A stretch of 64,000 bases of DNA from the NCBI GenBank assembly GCA_041737835.1, contig JBGSQY010000046.1. The stretch is one strand, 5' to 3'. Source of the DNA: Bythopirellula sp041737835 (GTDB lineage: Bacteria; Planctomycetota; Planctomycetia; Pirellulales; Lacipirellulaceae). Made by a program: the position numbers and the translations under genes. The notes beneath the pieces were generated by a model. It ran no database searches and had not been told where the DNA came from. It was given only the letters and a program-made list of their open reading frames with translations. This document shows, one piece after another, positions 17,309 through 25,389 of the stretch (its first letter is position 1; every line of letters begins with the position of its first letter).

Positions 17309-17614
17309 TCACACGGTTTCCGCGTGATCGAGTTGGAGTTCATGTTGTTTGACGGCTTCAGCGAGGAGACTTTCCACGACGGCAGCTTGAGATTCGCTCA
17401 TAATGACGGTGTCCGTCGTCGATTGATTCAAGACACCTTCATCGAGCACGTCACCGGCATCACCGGCCTCAAACAATTCACCGCGGAGAATCCGCACGTT
17501 TTTGGGAGCACAAACGGCTAGTGTCACTCTATTTCCGGCGACCCGACGCACCTCAACGAAGATATCCTCGCCAATGTGAATACGTTCGCCCATCTTACGG
17601 CTTAAAACGAGCAT
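17309..17614 (-). CDS. csrA: Carbon storage regulator CsrA, copy 2
   Basis: A 101-residue CsrA with MLVLSRKMGERIHIGEDIFVEV, RVTLAVCAPKNVRILRGEL, the canonical fold of about 60 residues, then a 40-residue acidic/helical extension. The start has AGGAGG 7 bases upstream. The leader reads AGGAGGAAG then TAAGGATG, in which the start codon itself is part of an AAGGATG motif; both are GGA elements of the kind CsrA binds, so autoregulation is plausible. It is only distantly similar to copy 1 and has a different tail. It is flanked by intergenic repeats upstream and by a 277-base gap downstream in which I see nothing. Confidence 0.94.
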   Translation of the reverse strand: MLVLSRKMGERIHIGEDIFVEVRRVAGNRVTLAVCAPKNVRILRGELFEAGDAGDVLDEGVLNQSTTDTVIMSESQAAVVESLLAEAVKQHELQLDHAETV

Positions 17615-18337
17615 CCTTACTTCCTCCTACGAAAAGCTGATGTGTTATCGGCGTGACTCTCTTTTGAGAGGTGCCCTCGCGTGTTGCGATGACTGTAATA
17701 CGGCAACGCCTATGCCAAGGATGAGATATTGTTTTTCCAAAGCCGCTGGCGAGTTGTAAGTCTCTATAAATTAACGGCTTATGTCGCGCGGTATATCAAG
17801 AGGGAAACTGCTAGCGGACATCAAGGATCAGAAAATCCATCCCACTTTGAGACGTCAGTCCGGAATCGGGACGATTTGACCCGTAAAATCTCTCCACTCG
17901 CCCTAGACGGAGGACCACGTCCTCCGGGCCGCTCTGCGTAGGCGATACCATGGTCCGTGACGCCGGCCGATTATCGCGGCGCGACACTGAGCCGCAACGC
18001 GCTAGCGTCGGGTGATCGTGGGTAACGGCACGAACTCCAATAACTGGAGGCCGTCCGAAAATTCAATTGTAGGGAACGGGCTCTGTCCCGTTCCACTGAC
18101 ATTGGGCAAGCGTTGACACAAGGTTCACGGAACGCCACGGAGGGCGTTCTCTACAGTTTTCCTCGTATTTCAATTCCAGGGCGGCCTCAGCTTTCTCGAA
18201 GAAAATCTCTATTCGGCTAAAATGCCCGCTATCGCTCTAGTGCTAAAACACTTTGGCACAAAATCAAAACTTGTAATTGGCCGCGCCAAAGAAGAAAATG
18301 GCGGGACGAGGCAACTTACTTTTGAGGAACAAATTCG
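17615..18337. other. 723-base intergenic region with palindromic elements
   Basis: No protein-coding frame is supported. The region holds a perfect 8-base inverted repeat (CGGAGGAC/GTCCTCCG, 17908-17926), a stretch around 17985-18015 with the CGCTAGCG-type sequence that also occurs near 19192, and a pair of related palindromes at 18068-18155 listed separately. It presumably also carries the promoter of the secreted protein gene at 18338. Confidence 0.6.
18068..18155. repeat. Inverted pair of REP-like palindromes (REPIN-like)
   Basis: A 27-base element at 18068-18094 has stem GGAACGGG/CCCGTTCC. The 27 bases at 18129-18155 read on the other strand are the same element with 6 differences. Four of those differences are paired changes (GG/CC to CC/GG) that keep the stem intact. 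The opposed copies are 34 bases apart, like REPINs. No RAYT transposase gene is in the window. Confidence 0.6.
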
Positions 18338-19018
18338 ATGAGCGGTCGTGTCGCTATTCTGTTGGTCTTGCTATTCTGCCCACACAGCTTTGCTGAGGAG
18401 ACGGTCGAGATACCACTGAGTGAGATTTGGGCTTATAACATGCCCGGCACTAGGGACGTTCGAGAACTAGAACCCGAGGCTTATGGTCGCGAAGCTACGT
18501 CTCTTCCTGGAGAGGAACAGTTTGAAAGAATTAAGAAGTCTCTTATTCATCAGATACGCCACTCCTTGCAGCTTCAGCGCGATTCCGATGCACAAGGACC
18601 AAAGAAACCCGGTAAGTCGTTTGCCGTTGTTGGAACGGGGAAGGAAGCCTTAATTGAAGCTGGGAAAATTCTGTCTGGACACAAAGAACCGCGGAGCACT
18701 TTTCCAGCTAGCAGCAAACTTTCAATCGTATTCCATTCCTTGGAAGCCGGTAGCTACGTTCACCTTACATCGGTGAAGAAACAGGATAATAAGATCGCCA
18801 TTCATTTTCAATTCGTCCCACGTTTTACAGCCGATATGAGTTCGCATTTTGCCCTGATACCCGTCTCGGGTCTTGAAGCAGGCGAGATCGAAGTGCAAAT
18901 CGTCCAAGAACCCATGAAAGATAAGTATGGAATCGGTAAAGGGCTAGAAGCAAATCCTGATTGGCAAGAGCAAGTGATCTCTAAACCATTTAGCTTCACT
19001 ATCGAACAAGAGAAGTAG
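18338..19018 (+). CDS. Secreted hypothetical protein, paralog of the gene at 24775
   Basis: A 226-residue protein with a signal peptide (MSGRVAILLVLLFCPHSFAEE). Right after the cleavage site comes VEIPLSEIW, and near the end SSHFALIPVSGLEAGEIEV. The protein encoded at 24775-25389 on the other strand has VEIPLSDMW and IPHFALIPLGKLRAGDYSV at the same places, so the two are paralogs. The middle has KKPGKSFAVVGTGKEALIEAGKIL, also echoed there. No known domain is recognised. The ATG at 18338 is the only one giving a signal peptide. It is followed by a cluster of dispersed repeats. Confidence 0.7.
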   Translation: MSGRVAILLVLLFCPHSFAEETVEIPLSEIWAYNMPGTRDVRELEPEAYGREATSLPGEEQFERIKKSLIHQIRHSLQLQRDSDAQGPKKPGKSFAVVGTGKEALIEAGKILSGHKEPRSTFPASSKLSIVFHSLEAGSYVHLTSVKKQDNKIAIHFQFVPRFTADMSSHFALIPVSGLEAGEIEVQIVQEPMKDKYGIGKGLEANPDWQEQVISKPFSFTIEQEK

Positions 19019-19108
19019 GAGTCGGAAACATGAAATTCACCGGGCGTCCCTGAACCAAACGCATTCCTGCTTTTGCTCACTGCCATGATGTTCGTCCGTT
19101 CAACTCGA

Positions 19109-19179
19109 TTCATCAGCGTTCATTAGCGTCCATCAGCGGTTACTCATTCTTCTCCGGTCACTGACGTTCACGGCTCGCC
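19109..19179 (+). repeat. 71-bp dispersed repeat, copy 1 (inverted relative to 24660)
   Basis: This stretch, starting TTCATCAGCGTT and ending CACGGCTCGCC, matches the reverse complement of 24660-24730 at 67 of 71 positions. It sits 90 bases past the end of the first secreted paralog, and its partner sits 44 bases past the end of the second one. Confidence 0.85.
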
Positions 19180-19445
19180 AAGTCGAACAACCCCACGCTA
19201 GCGCGTTTGGACTCAGAATGAATTCAGCTGAATTTTTCTGACCCCTGACCTCCGGCCTCTGACCCCTCTTCCTGATTCGTGCGATTCGTTTCATTTGTGG
19301 TCAGTCTCTGCGATCACTGTGCCTCCGTGTGAAACCTCTCCGTTTTTGGCCACTCAGTCAGGTATAATAACTACACCCTGGCCAGGAATGTCATGCTGTC
19401 AAGCAGCGTCGCGCTGTCAACCACAGATTTGGCCAGCCCTGTTTG
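19180..19445. repeat. Repeat-rich intergenic stretch
   Basis: Contains pieces recurring near 24.1-24.7 kb: CTGACCTCCGGCCTC (19245-19259, again at 24151-24165) and, reading on the minus strand from about 19335 to 19272, a GTG...CACGGAGG-type stretch followed by ACGAATCGCACGAAT. The latter resembles 24602-24655 and the window end at 63950. No coding frame is supported. The elements look like decayed dispersed repeats. Confidence 0.5.
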
Positions 19446-19475
19446 AAAAAAAAAACGATTCGCGGAAACGCGAAT
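19446..19475 (-). terminator. Orphan Rho-independent terminator, minus strand
   Basis: A perfect stem ATTCGCG/CGCGAAT with a GAAA loop (19458-19475) is followed, on the minus strand, by a run of ten U (19446-19455 are A on the plus strand). No minus-strand gene ends here, so either a small RNA from 19.5-19.7 kb or a lost gene is implied. Confidence 0.55.
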
Positions 19476-19681
19476 AGGGGTGGAAAAGTTGGACAAGTTG
19501 ACCAAGTTGGAAGTCTTGAAATGAGAAAATCAAAGGTTCGAGAAGTGATACTTATGGTAGTGGCATCGCGTTCATAAATCGCGATAATGGCGAATCTGCG
19601 AAGTGGCTGAGTCCCGAGGGGATTTTTGGGCCAGCTTCGCCCTGACTTGCTCTCCCCCTATGGAATCACGGAACAGAATTG

Positions 19682-20791
19682 ATGGCTAGCGATCCTTATG
19701 AAGTCGATGTGGCTGGGTGCCGCTCCCGCCAAAAACGGTTGTTGGCCGAAATGGAACTGCAAGGTTGGGAGTGGGTGTTGCTCACCCGCTCCGAGACCGT
19801 GCAGTGGCTGACGGGGGCATATGTCGGGCCGCTGTTCTCACCAGCAGCTGCGATGGATCGCAACGGCAAAGTGATTTTGGTCCTTCCGGCACGCAAGAAA
19901 GAGATCCTCGTGGCCGCGGATGAAGTGCTAGCCTATGAGGAAAAATGGCATTCCACGCTGCGCGACGAACAACGTGTTGCTAGCAACGCGGTGTTGCTTC
20001 AAGCACTGCCGCAAACTCTCAAGCACGTCGGAGGGGAATGGACGAGTCTTGGCCCCGATATCCTGGCGGCTTGCGATGGCGAAATCGCGAATATCGAAAC
20101 CACGATCTTTCGCCTTCGTCGTAAAAAGGAGCCCGATGAATTGCGGATGCTCAAACGGGCCAACGACGCGAATCGCGTAATGTACGCGTTGTCCCGCGAG
20201 ATTGTTAAGCCGGGCGTCAACGAGATCGATGTTTATAACGCCCTGCATGCAGCGGCCGTCACTGAACTGGGTGAGCCGCTGACTTACTTCGGCCAGGATT
20301 TTCGCAGCAATGCCCGTGGCGGTGCGCCACGGAATCGGCGGGTTGAAGCTGGCGAGCTCTACATCTTCGATCTCGGTGTTGGCTTTCGAGGTTTCTACAG
20401 CGACAACGCCAGGACGATTGCCGTGGGAGGATCTCCGACAGAGAAGCAGCAGCAAGCCTGGCAAGCTGTGATCGAAGTGCTAGAGCTTGTGAAGTCCTTT
20501 GTAAAACCGGGAGCCAGTTGTCTGCAACTCTTTCAGCAAGTGCAAGCAATGCTAGATGAACGGCTGCCGTGGATATTCAACCATCATCTGGGACATGGCG
20601 TGGGTCTCGCACCGCAGGAAGGTCCCCATCTGAACCCTTACTGGGACGACACTTTTGAAGAGGGGGACTATTTTACGGCCGAGCCAGGGCTTTATCACGA
20701 AGAATTGCACAATGGAGTACGGCTGGAAGAGAATTATGTCGTAACAGCCACGGGCGTCGAAAAAGTGACTGATTACCCGCTTAAACTCTGA
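19682..20791 (+). CDS. M24 family metallopeptidase (Xaa-Pro aminopeptidase-like)
   Basis: A 369-residue cytosolic enzyme. Residues 1-130 form the creatinase-like N-terminal domain and 135-369 the pita-bread catalytic domain. The five metal ligands are recognisable: Asp in IFDLGVGF, Asp in YSDNART, His in NHHLGHGVGL, Glu in AEPGLYH and Glu in VRLEENYVV. Known members release an N-terminal residue before proline using two metal ions. The product is slightly shorter than E. coli PepP. ATG 19682 is chosen over a TTG one codon earlier. The phosphatase gene follows 89 bases later on the same strand, possibly in one transcript. Confidence 0.9.
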   Translation: MASDPYEVDVAGCRSRQKRLLAEMELQGWEWVLLTRSETVQWLTGAYVGPLFSPAAAMDRNGKVILVLPARKKEILVAADEVLAYEEKWHSTLRDEQRVASNAVLLQALPQTLKHVGGEWTSLGPDILAACDGEIANIETTIFRLRRKKEPDELRMLKRANDANRVMYALSREIVKPGVNEIDVYNALHAAAVTELGEPLTYFGQDFRSNARGGAPRNRRVEAGELYIFDLGVGFRGFYSDNARTIAVGGSPTEKQQQAWQAVIEVLELVKSFVKPGASCLQLFQQVQAMLDERLPWIFNHHLGHGVGLAPQEGPHLNPYWDDTFEEGDYFTAEPGLYHEELHNGVRLEENYVVTATGVEKVTDYPLKL

Positions 20792-20880
20792 TTTTGACCT
20801 GCCTTGACCGCTTGGGTCGCGATTTCTATTCTCCAGCCGCTCTTATCCGACCCCTTCTTCTGCTTGCAGCGGAGCTCGCT

Positions 20881-21675
20881 ATGCAAGGTAGCTTTGCCGA
20901 TATCCATTGTCATCTTCTCCCGGGAATTGATGATGGTTCGCCCGATCTGGAAACGTCGCTCGCCATGGCGCGGATGGCCGTTGACGACGGAATCCACACG
21001 ATGATTATGACGCCCCATCAATTGGGCAACTTCGCGCACAATCGCGGCGATGAAATCCGGGCTCGCACTTTAGAGTTTCAGCAATTTCTCGATGCCCACC
21101 AGATTCCGCTGGAAGTTCTCCCCGGTGGTGACGTGCGGATCGAAGACGGCATGGTCGAAAAGCTAGTTAGCGGCGAAGTCATGACGCTCGGCGATCACGG
21201 GCTGCATGTTCTGCTCGAATTGCCCCACGAACTCTATTTTCCTATTGAAGGCGTGCTCGCTGCACTCGAACGTCACGGCATGACGGGCATTCTCTCGCAC
21301 CCTGAACGGAATCAGGGCATCATGCGCGATGTGAGCATGCTGGAACCGCTAGTCGAAAGCGGCTGCCTGATGCAGGTGACCGCCGGCAGTTTGATGGGCA
21401 CATTTGGTTCACGCAGCCAAGAGCTTGCCGAGTGGATGCTTGAGCACGGTTTGGTCCATTTCCTCGCCACCGATGCCCATGGCATAAAATCTCGTCGTCC
21501 GCTGATTCACCGGGCTTACGATCGCGTGGCTGAATTGGTGGGTGAAGATACCGCGGCTGACCTTTGTTCGATCAATCCCGAACTGGTCGCGCTTGGCAAA
21601 TCGGTCGCTGGTGGTCTTCGCGTGCGGCAACGTCGTGGCTGGTCAGGCTTCTTCTCATCAAAGAAAGTGGGCTGA
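20881..21675 (+). CDS. CpsB/YwqE-type PHP-domain protein tyrosine phosphatase
   Basis: A 264-residue metal-dependent phosphatase. The start at 20881 has GGAG 6 bases upstream and puts the PHP motif at the N-terminus: FADIHCHLLPGIDDGSPD. Other metal-binding positions are MTPHQ, LSHPERNQG and ATDAHGIKSR. In Gram-positive capsule and biofilm systems this class dephosphorylates the tyrosine cluster of the BY-kinase (Wzc/CpsD). The matching kinase with a tyrosine-rich tail is encoded in the polysaccharide locus at 36254, about 15 kb away, so the two probably act as a pair. Its stop codon overlaps the next start by one base (TGATG), which indicates coupled translation with the Tat zincin. Confidence 0.9.
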   Translation: MQGSFADIHCHLLPGIDDGSPDLETSLAMARMAVDDGIHTMIMTPHQLGNFAHNRGDEIRARTLEFQQFLDAHQIPLEVLPGGDVRIEDGMVEKLVSGEVMTLGDHGLHVLLELPHELYFPIEGVLAALERHGMTGILSHPERNQGIMRDVSMLEPLVESGCLMQVTAGSLMGTFGSRSQELAEWMLEHGLVHFLATDAHGIKSRRPLIHRAYDRVAELVGEDTAADLCSINPELVALGKSVAGGLRVRQRRGWSGFFSSKKVG

Positions 21676-22472
21676 TGAGCCTGTTGTCACGCCGGACATT
21701 TCTGGCCGCCGGGGGTACTGCGCTCTTTGCGCATTGGCTCGGCCAAAATTCCTGCCGCGCCGCAACGGTTTGGCAGGACTCGCGTTCGCACGGGCCTTTT
21801 CAGCTTCAAGCGAGCTTCCCACTGGGCGATTTGACGCCGTTGTTTGAAGAACTCTCCGCCCTGGAGTTGGAACTCCAACGGACTCTGGCCGTTCCTACCG
21901 CACAACAGCAGATCGATGTGTATCTGGTCAACGACCAACGAATGCACAAGGAGCTCCTGAGGCAGCTCTATCCGAACGTGCCCTATCGCCGGGCCTTGTA
22001 TGTCCAGCGTGGTAAACAGGCCGCCGTGTATGCTTATCGGCACCCCGAACTTCCCATCGACCTGCGCCATGAATGCACTCACTCGTTGCTGCATGCGAGC
22101 CTTCCCATGGTTCCGTTGTGGTTGGACGAGGGACTGGCTGAGTACTTCGAAGTTCCAGCGCCGCAACGAGCATTTGAGAATCCTCACCACGCCAAGATTC
22201 GTTGGCACGAACGGTTTGGCATGATTCGCAGCATCGAGTCTTTGGAAGAATGCGGTGATCTTTCGCAAATGGGTTCCGTCGAATACCGCTTCTCCTGGGC
22301 CTGGGTTCATTTCATGCTGCATGGCCCGTTGCCAGCACATCGCGAATTGGTTCATTTCCTGGCTGACATCCAACGGGGCAATCCTCCCGGTGTGCTTTCG
22401 CAGCGGCTGCGTGGCGCATTGCCCCAACTCGAAAATCAATTCGCGGCGCACTTTAAATCCTGGTCTCGCTAG
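21675..22472 (+). CDS. Tat-exported zincin-like protein
   Basis: A 265-residue protein. The start ATG shares its A with the stop of the phosphatase gene (TGATG). The N-terminus MSLLSRRTFLAAGGTALFAHW is a twin-arginine signal with the RR-x-F-L core. The zinc motif is HECTH in LRHECTHSLLHA, and WLDEGLAEYFE about 25 residues later gives the third ligand, the gluzincin-type layout of the DUF1570/peptidase-MA group. A folded, metal-loaded exported protease is inferred. Translational coupling to a tyrosine phosphatase suggests a link with envelope or polysaccharide work, but nothing in the sequence proves it. Confidence 0.78.
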   Translation: MSLLSRRTFLAAGGTALFAHWLGQNSCRAATVWQDSRSHGPFQLQASFPLGDLTPLFEELSALELELQRTLAVPTAQQQIDVYLVNDQRMHKELLRQLYPNVPYRRALYVQRGKQAAVYAYRHPELPIDLRHECTHSLLHASLPMVPLWLDEGLAEYFEVPAPQRAFENPHHAKIRWHERFGMIRSIESLEECGDLSQMGSVEYRFSWAWVHFMLHGPLPAHRELVHFLADIQRGNPPGVLSQRLRGALPQLENQFAAHFKSWSR

Positions 22473-22760
22473 CTGTTCTATGGGTCTGCCGTTCGCACTG
22501 CTTAAATCTCTCTCAAATCATCATTTACGAAATCTGCAGAAACTTTGCGGGCATTTCTGCTGTTACTGGTAGCAATGATGGTGGCCGCAACGTTTATCCA
22601 GTTTTTGCGAATTGTAACTTGAGCGAATTTGTTGCTTTGACCGATACCCCCCGTATCCGTGTCATTTCCGGCTCGACATTCGTCCGTTGAGCCGCTGAGG
22701 TGATCCGCTTTGTTGGTGCAATTCAGGGGCCAACGAGCGCTTGTCTGAGAGGGTGGATAT

Positions 22761-23309
22761 ATGAAGACGAATTCGATCAAAATATTGGTCGTTGTCCTGT
22801 GGTGTATGGGAATACCTAGTGCATCGCTGCTCAACGCCGAGACCATACTGCCGCGATCGGTCGATGTTGCTCTACAAGGCAATGGCGTGTTGATTGGGCA
22901 GGTCGTGAATGCCGAAGGCCAAGCCATGACGGGCGTTCCCGTAGTTTTGACCTCACGTGGCAAGGAAGTTGCTCGCTGCCAGACAGGCAAAGAGGGCGTT
23001 TTCCAGGTTGCGGGGTTGAAGGGAGGCACGTTCGAGGTGGCCGCCGTTGGGATTGAAGGTTCGTGTCGGGTTTGGGCACCGGGCACGGCACCTCCTGCTG
23101 CCCAGCAAGGATTGCTGGTCGTGGCTGCAGGTGACGTTGTGCGGGGCCAGCACATGGGCGGTCCGGTGCGAAGCGGACGAGTTCAGGGGCATGGAGGTGG
23201 TTTGCTAGCGTTGATGATTGACCATCCGCTTGTGACTGGTGCAGCCGTTGGTGCGGCCATTGCCATCCCCATTGCTTTGTCGAATTCTGGTTCGCCATCG
23301 TCGCCCTAA
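22761..23309 (+). CDS. Secreted carboxypeptidase-regulatory-like protein, tandem copy 1
   Basis: A 182-residue protein with a signal peptide (ILVVVLWCMGIPSASLLNAE). A single beta-sandwich of carboxypeptidase regulatory type follows: NGVLIGQVVNAEGQAMTGVPV, KEVARCQTGKEGVFQVAGLKGG. Then comes the conserved APGTAPPAAQQGLLVVAAGD and VVRGQ, and near the end HPLVTGAAVGAAIAIPIAL, a likely membrane helix, before a short Ser/Pro tail. The next gene encodes a paralog with the same order. The 288-base gap upstream (22473-22760) holds no recognised feature. Surface attachment is inferred; the ligand is unknown. Confidence 0.75.
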   Translation: MKTNSIKILVVVLWCMGIPSASLLNAETILPRSVDVALQGNGVLIGQVVNAEGQAMTGVPVVLTSRGKEVARCQTGKEGVFQVAGLKGGTFEVAAVGIEGSCRVWAPGTAPPAAQQGLLVVAAGDVVRGQHMGGPVRSGRVQGHGGGLLALMIDHPLVTGAAVGAAIAIPIALSNSGSPSSP

Positions 23310-23479
23310 TAAAACACTGAAGTCGCCAGACTGCTTGCTGAGTTTGTTGCATGGTTGCCCTTTGCGTGGGGGGGAAGAATCGCTACGATTCGCCGCTCTG
23401 CAAAAAGGGAGGTATAGGAATTATTGAATTGATGGACCTTCCTCATCCAAACGGTTGGGGGCAGAAATGGAGTTCTTTC

Positions 23480-24052
23480 ATGTCGAATTATTTTTCTAAG
23501 TCCTTGCAGCGAGGCGTGACGTGGGTCGCCGCCGCTGCCATTGTGACTCAGCCTCAGTTAATTTTGGCGGCTGAAGTGAATCAACCAGTTGTCGCTCGAT
23601 CAGCCTCCGTTGCAATCGCTCCACAGGACGTCGCTTTGGCCGATGGTGGTGTGTTGATCGGCCAAGTCGTTGATACCGCCGGCAAGCCTCAAGCGATGAC
23701 TCCTGTTTCGTTGTCGACCGGTGGCAAGGAAATTGCTCGTGTCACGACCGATGCGAAAGGCGAATTCCGTGTTGCCAGCCTCAAGGGTGGCGTTTATCAA
23801 GTTTCGACCAAGGGCAACTCGAGCGTCTATCGCTTTTGGGCCCCACAAACGGCTCCTCCTTCATCGCTAAGTGGTTTGAACATGGTGTCTGGTGACTCCG
23901 TAGTTCGCGGCCAAATGGGTGGTGGACCCCTGGCTTCGGCCGGCCAATGGATTGCCGAGCATCCGATCATCACCGCCGGTGCGATTGCGACCGCGATTGC
24001 TGTTCCTCTGGCATTGGATGATGACGACGATAATCCCCCAGCGAGCCCCTAA
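23480..24052 (+). CDS. Secreted carboxypeptidase-regulatory-like protein, tandem copy 2
   Basis: A 190-residue paralog of the preceding gene. ATG 23480 has GGAG 7 bases upstream and gives a signal peptide (WVAAAAIVTQPQLILAAE); the longer frame to 23351 is not used. Shared features are GGVLIGQVVDTAGKPQAMTPV, KEIARVTTDAKGEFRVASLKGG, FWAPQTAPPSSLSGLNMVSGD, VVRGQ, and HPIITAGAIATAIAVPLAL as a C-terminal hydrophobic helix. This copy ends in DDDDDNPPASP, an acidic tail that copy 1 lacks. A strong terminator follows at 24082, so the tandem pair ends here. Confidence 0.78.
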   Translation: MSNYFSKSLQRGVTWVAAAAIVTQPQLILAAEVNQPVVARSASVAIAPQDVALADGGVLIGQVVDTAGKPQAMTPVSLSTGGKEIARVTTDAKGEFRVASLKGGVYQVSTKGNSSVYRFWAPQTAPPSSLSGLNMVSGDSVVRGQMGGGPLASAGQWIAEHPIITAGAIATAIAVPLALDDDDDNPPASP

Positions 24053-24081
24053 TTCGCTCGGATCAATCGAATAACATTACG

Positions 24082-24114
24082 ACCACGCGACAGAACTTGT
24101 CGCGTGGTTTTTTT
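24082..24114 (+). terminator. Rho-independent terminator
   Basis: Perfect 11-base stem ACCACGCGACA/TGTCGCGTGGT with loop GAACT (24082-24108), followed by a T run to 24114. It ends transcription of the tandem secreted-protein genes. Confidence 0.9.
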
Positions 24115-24398
24115 GTTTGTGACGCGCCAGAGGTCAGGGCAGAAATGTTACTGACCTCCGGCCTCGCGCCTCGTCTTGCTCAAATTGGCAAACCTTGCCA
24201 AGTTGATTTCTGTTGGCGACCCTCGTTTTTCTCGGGAAAAAACGCCAACTCTTCCAACTTGTCCAACTTGGCAGACTTTTCTGCGCACTTCGAAAGAAGT
24301 TCGTGTTTTTTTCATCGTGTTTGTCGTGTGTCTAGACCTCCGGCGTTGCCAGGACTGAGGGTGTAAAGCCTCCGTCCCTCGGAATGGGTGTGAATTAG
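24115..24398. other. Intergenic stretch with short repeats
   Basis: No gene is supported. It contains CTGACCTCCGGCCTC (24151-24165, also at 19245) and CCAACTTGTCCAACTTGG (24254-24271), which is the inverse of a similar stretch near 19486-19510. The same repeat types are thus found in opposite orientation about 5 kb apart. Confidence 0.5.
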
Positions 24399-24487
24399 GT
24401 AGGCCGGAACGAGTTTTACGAAGGTCCGGCATGGTAGCGGTGCTGGTCGTACATTGCCGGAACTGCGCACCGCTTGTTCCGGCCTAC
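24399..24487. repeat. Large palindromic element
   Basis: GTAGGCCGGAAC (24399-24410) and GTTCCGGCCTAC (24476-24487) are exact inverted arms. Inside, TCCGGCATG (24425-24433) and CATTGCCGGA (24452-24461) form a second imperfect pair. The whole 89 bases could fold into one long hairpin, as REP-type elements do. Confidence 0.65.
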
Positions 24488-24600
24488 AAAGTACTAGGTC
24501 GTACTCACTCCGCGTTGCTTCGCGTCACGTCGCGGCTAACGATAAGACCCCATTATCGTGATTTGCGCGTGCGTTGCCACCACGATTTTTGGCCATAAGA

Positions 24601-24659
24601 ATTTTCACGCTGAGACGCGGAGGGAAACCACGAATCTAACGAATAGCACGAATTGAAAA
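24601..24659 (+). repeat. Dispersed repeat of the TTTTCACGC...CACGAAT type
   Basis: TTTTCACGCTGAGACGCGGAG followed by CCACGAATCTAACGAATAG. Related sequence occurs inverted around 19272-19335, and a further copy begins at 63950. Such stretches recur in intergenic DNA of many environmental bacteria; function unknown. Confidence 0.5.
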
Positions 24660-24730
24660 GGCGAGCCGTGAACGTCAGTGACCGGAGAAGATTGAGAAAC
24701 CGCTGATGGACGCTGATTAACGCTGATGAA
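24660..24730 (-). repeat. 71-bp dispersed repeat, copy 2
   Basis: Reverse complement of 19109-19179 with 4 mismatches. It lies directly downstream of the leftward secreted paralog, mirroring the other copy. Confidence 0.85.
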
Positions 24731-24774
24731 GGATTTGTACAGCGACGACGCTCTGTTTGTAAAAATTTGTCCCG

Positions 24775-25389
24775 TTATTTGACTTCAAACTGAAAGGATT
24801 TACAGACACGCTTGGCTTCGGGGATTACTACGCTGTAATCGCCCGCTCGTAGCTTTCCAAGAGGTATCAATGCGAAGTGAGGAATCGTTAGCATTGTATG
24901 AAATGGTCCTTTGGGCACCTCGAATTGCACATTGATGCGATTACCTGCGATGGTGACGGGTTTCAAATTGAAGACGTCGTAGCTGCCAGTAAAAAGTTCG
25001 ATGGTCAGATCGTGCTTAGTCGAGAACGAATTTTTTGCTTCGAGCCCATCGCACAAAATCATCTTGGCAGTCAGCAGGGCGGCCTTGTCGGCGCCGCCAA
25101 CCACGAATCCGGGCGGCATTGGCATTCTCTTTGTGCGACTTAGATTCAGGTGGATCGCTTCGACGGGCTGTTCTTCGACCCATTTTCTAACGGCCCATTG
25201 CACTTGCTTGTCGTTCGTATCATTCGACAGTCGCAATATTTCCCTGGTGGGGTATAACTCACCCACGCCTTTTGTTCCTTCGATGTGGTGCCCCCACATA
25301 TCGGAGAGGGGTATCTCGACAAGTTCTTCTCCGAAGCCGATCGAGCAACAGCAAACCAGCGCCACCACACCCATCAATCGAATAAACAT
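24775..25389 (-). CDS. Secreted hypothetical protein, paralog of the gene at 18338
   Basis: A 204-residue protein with a signal peptide (MGVVALVCCCSIGFGEE). VEIPLSDMWGHHIEGTKGVGEL follows the cleavage site (its first nine residues match the paralog), then PPGFVVGGADKAALLTAKMIL, and near the end IPHFALIPLGKLRAGDYSV. These three blocks align in order with the protein at 18338, with overall divergence high enough that the duplication is not recent. No known domain is recognised. The upstream sequence of the ATG contains GGAGG 4 bases away. Confidence 0.7.
   Translation of the reverse strand: MFIRLMGVVALVCCCSIGFGEELVEIPLSDMWGHHIEGTKGVGELYPTREILRLSNDTNDKQVQWAVRKWVEEQPVEAIHLNLSRTKRMPMPPGFVVGGADKAALLTAKMILCDGLEAKNSFSTKHDLTIELFTGSYDVFNLKPVTIAGNRINVQFEVPKGPFHTMLTIPHFALIPLGKLRAGDYSVVIPEAKRVCKSFQFEVK

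Noticed and set aside
21687..22451. Minus-strand open frame of 254 codons opposite the Tat zincin
   Set aside because: The plus strand has a Tat signal and HExxH motif with coupled translation; the minus product has no motif.
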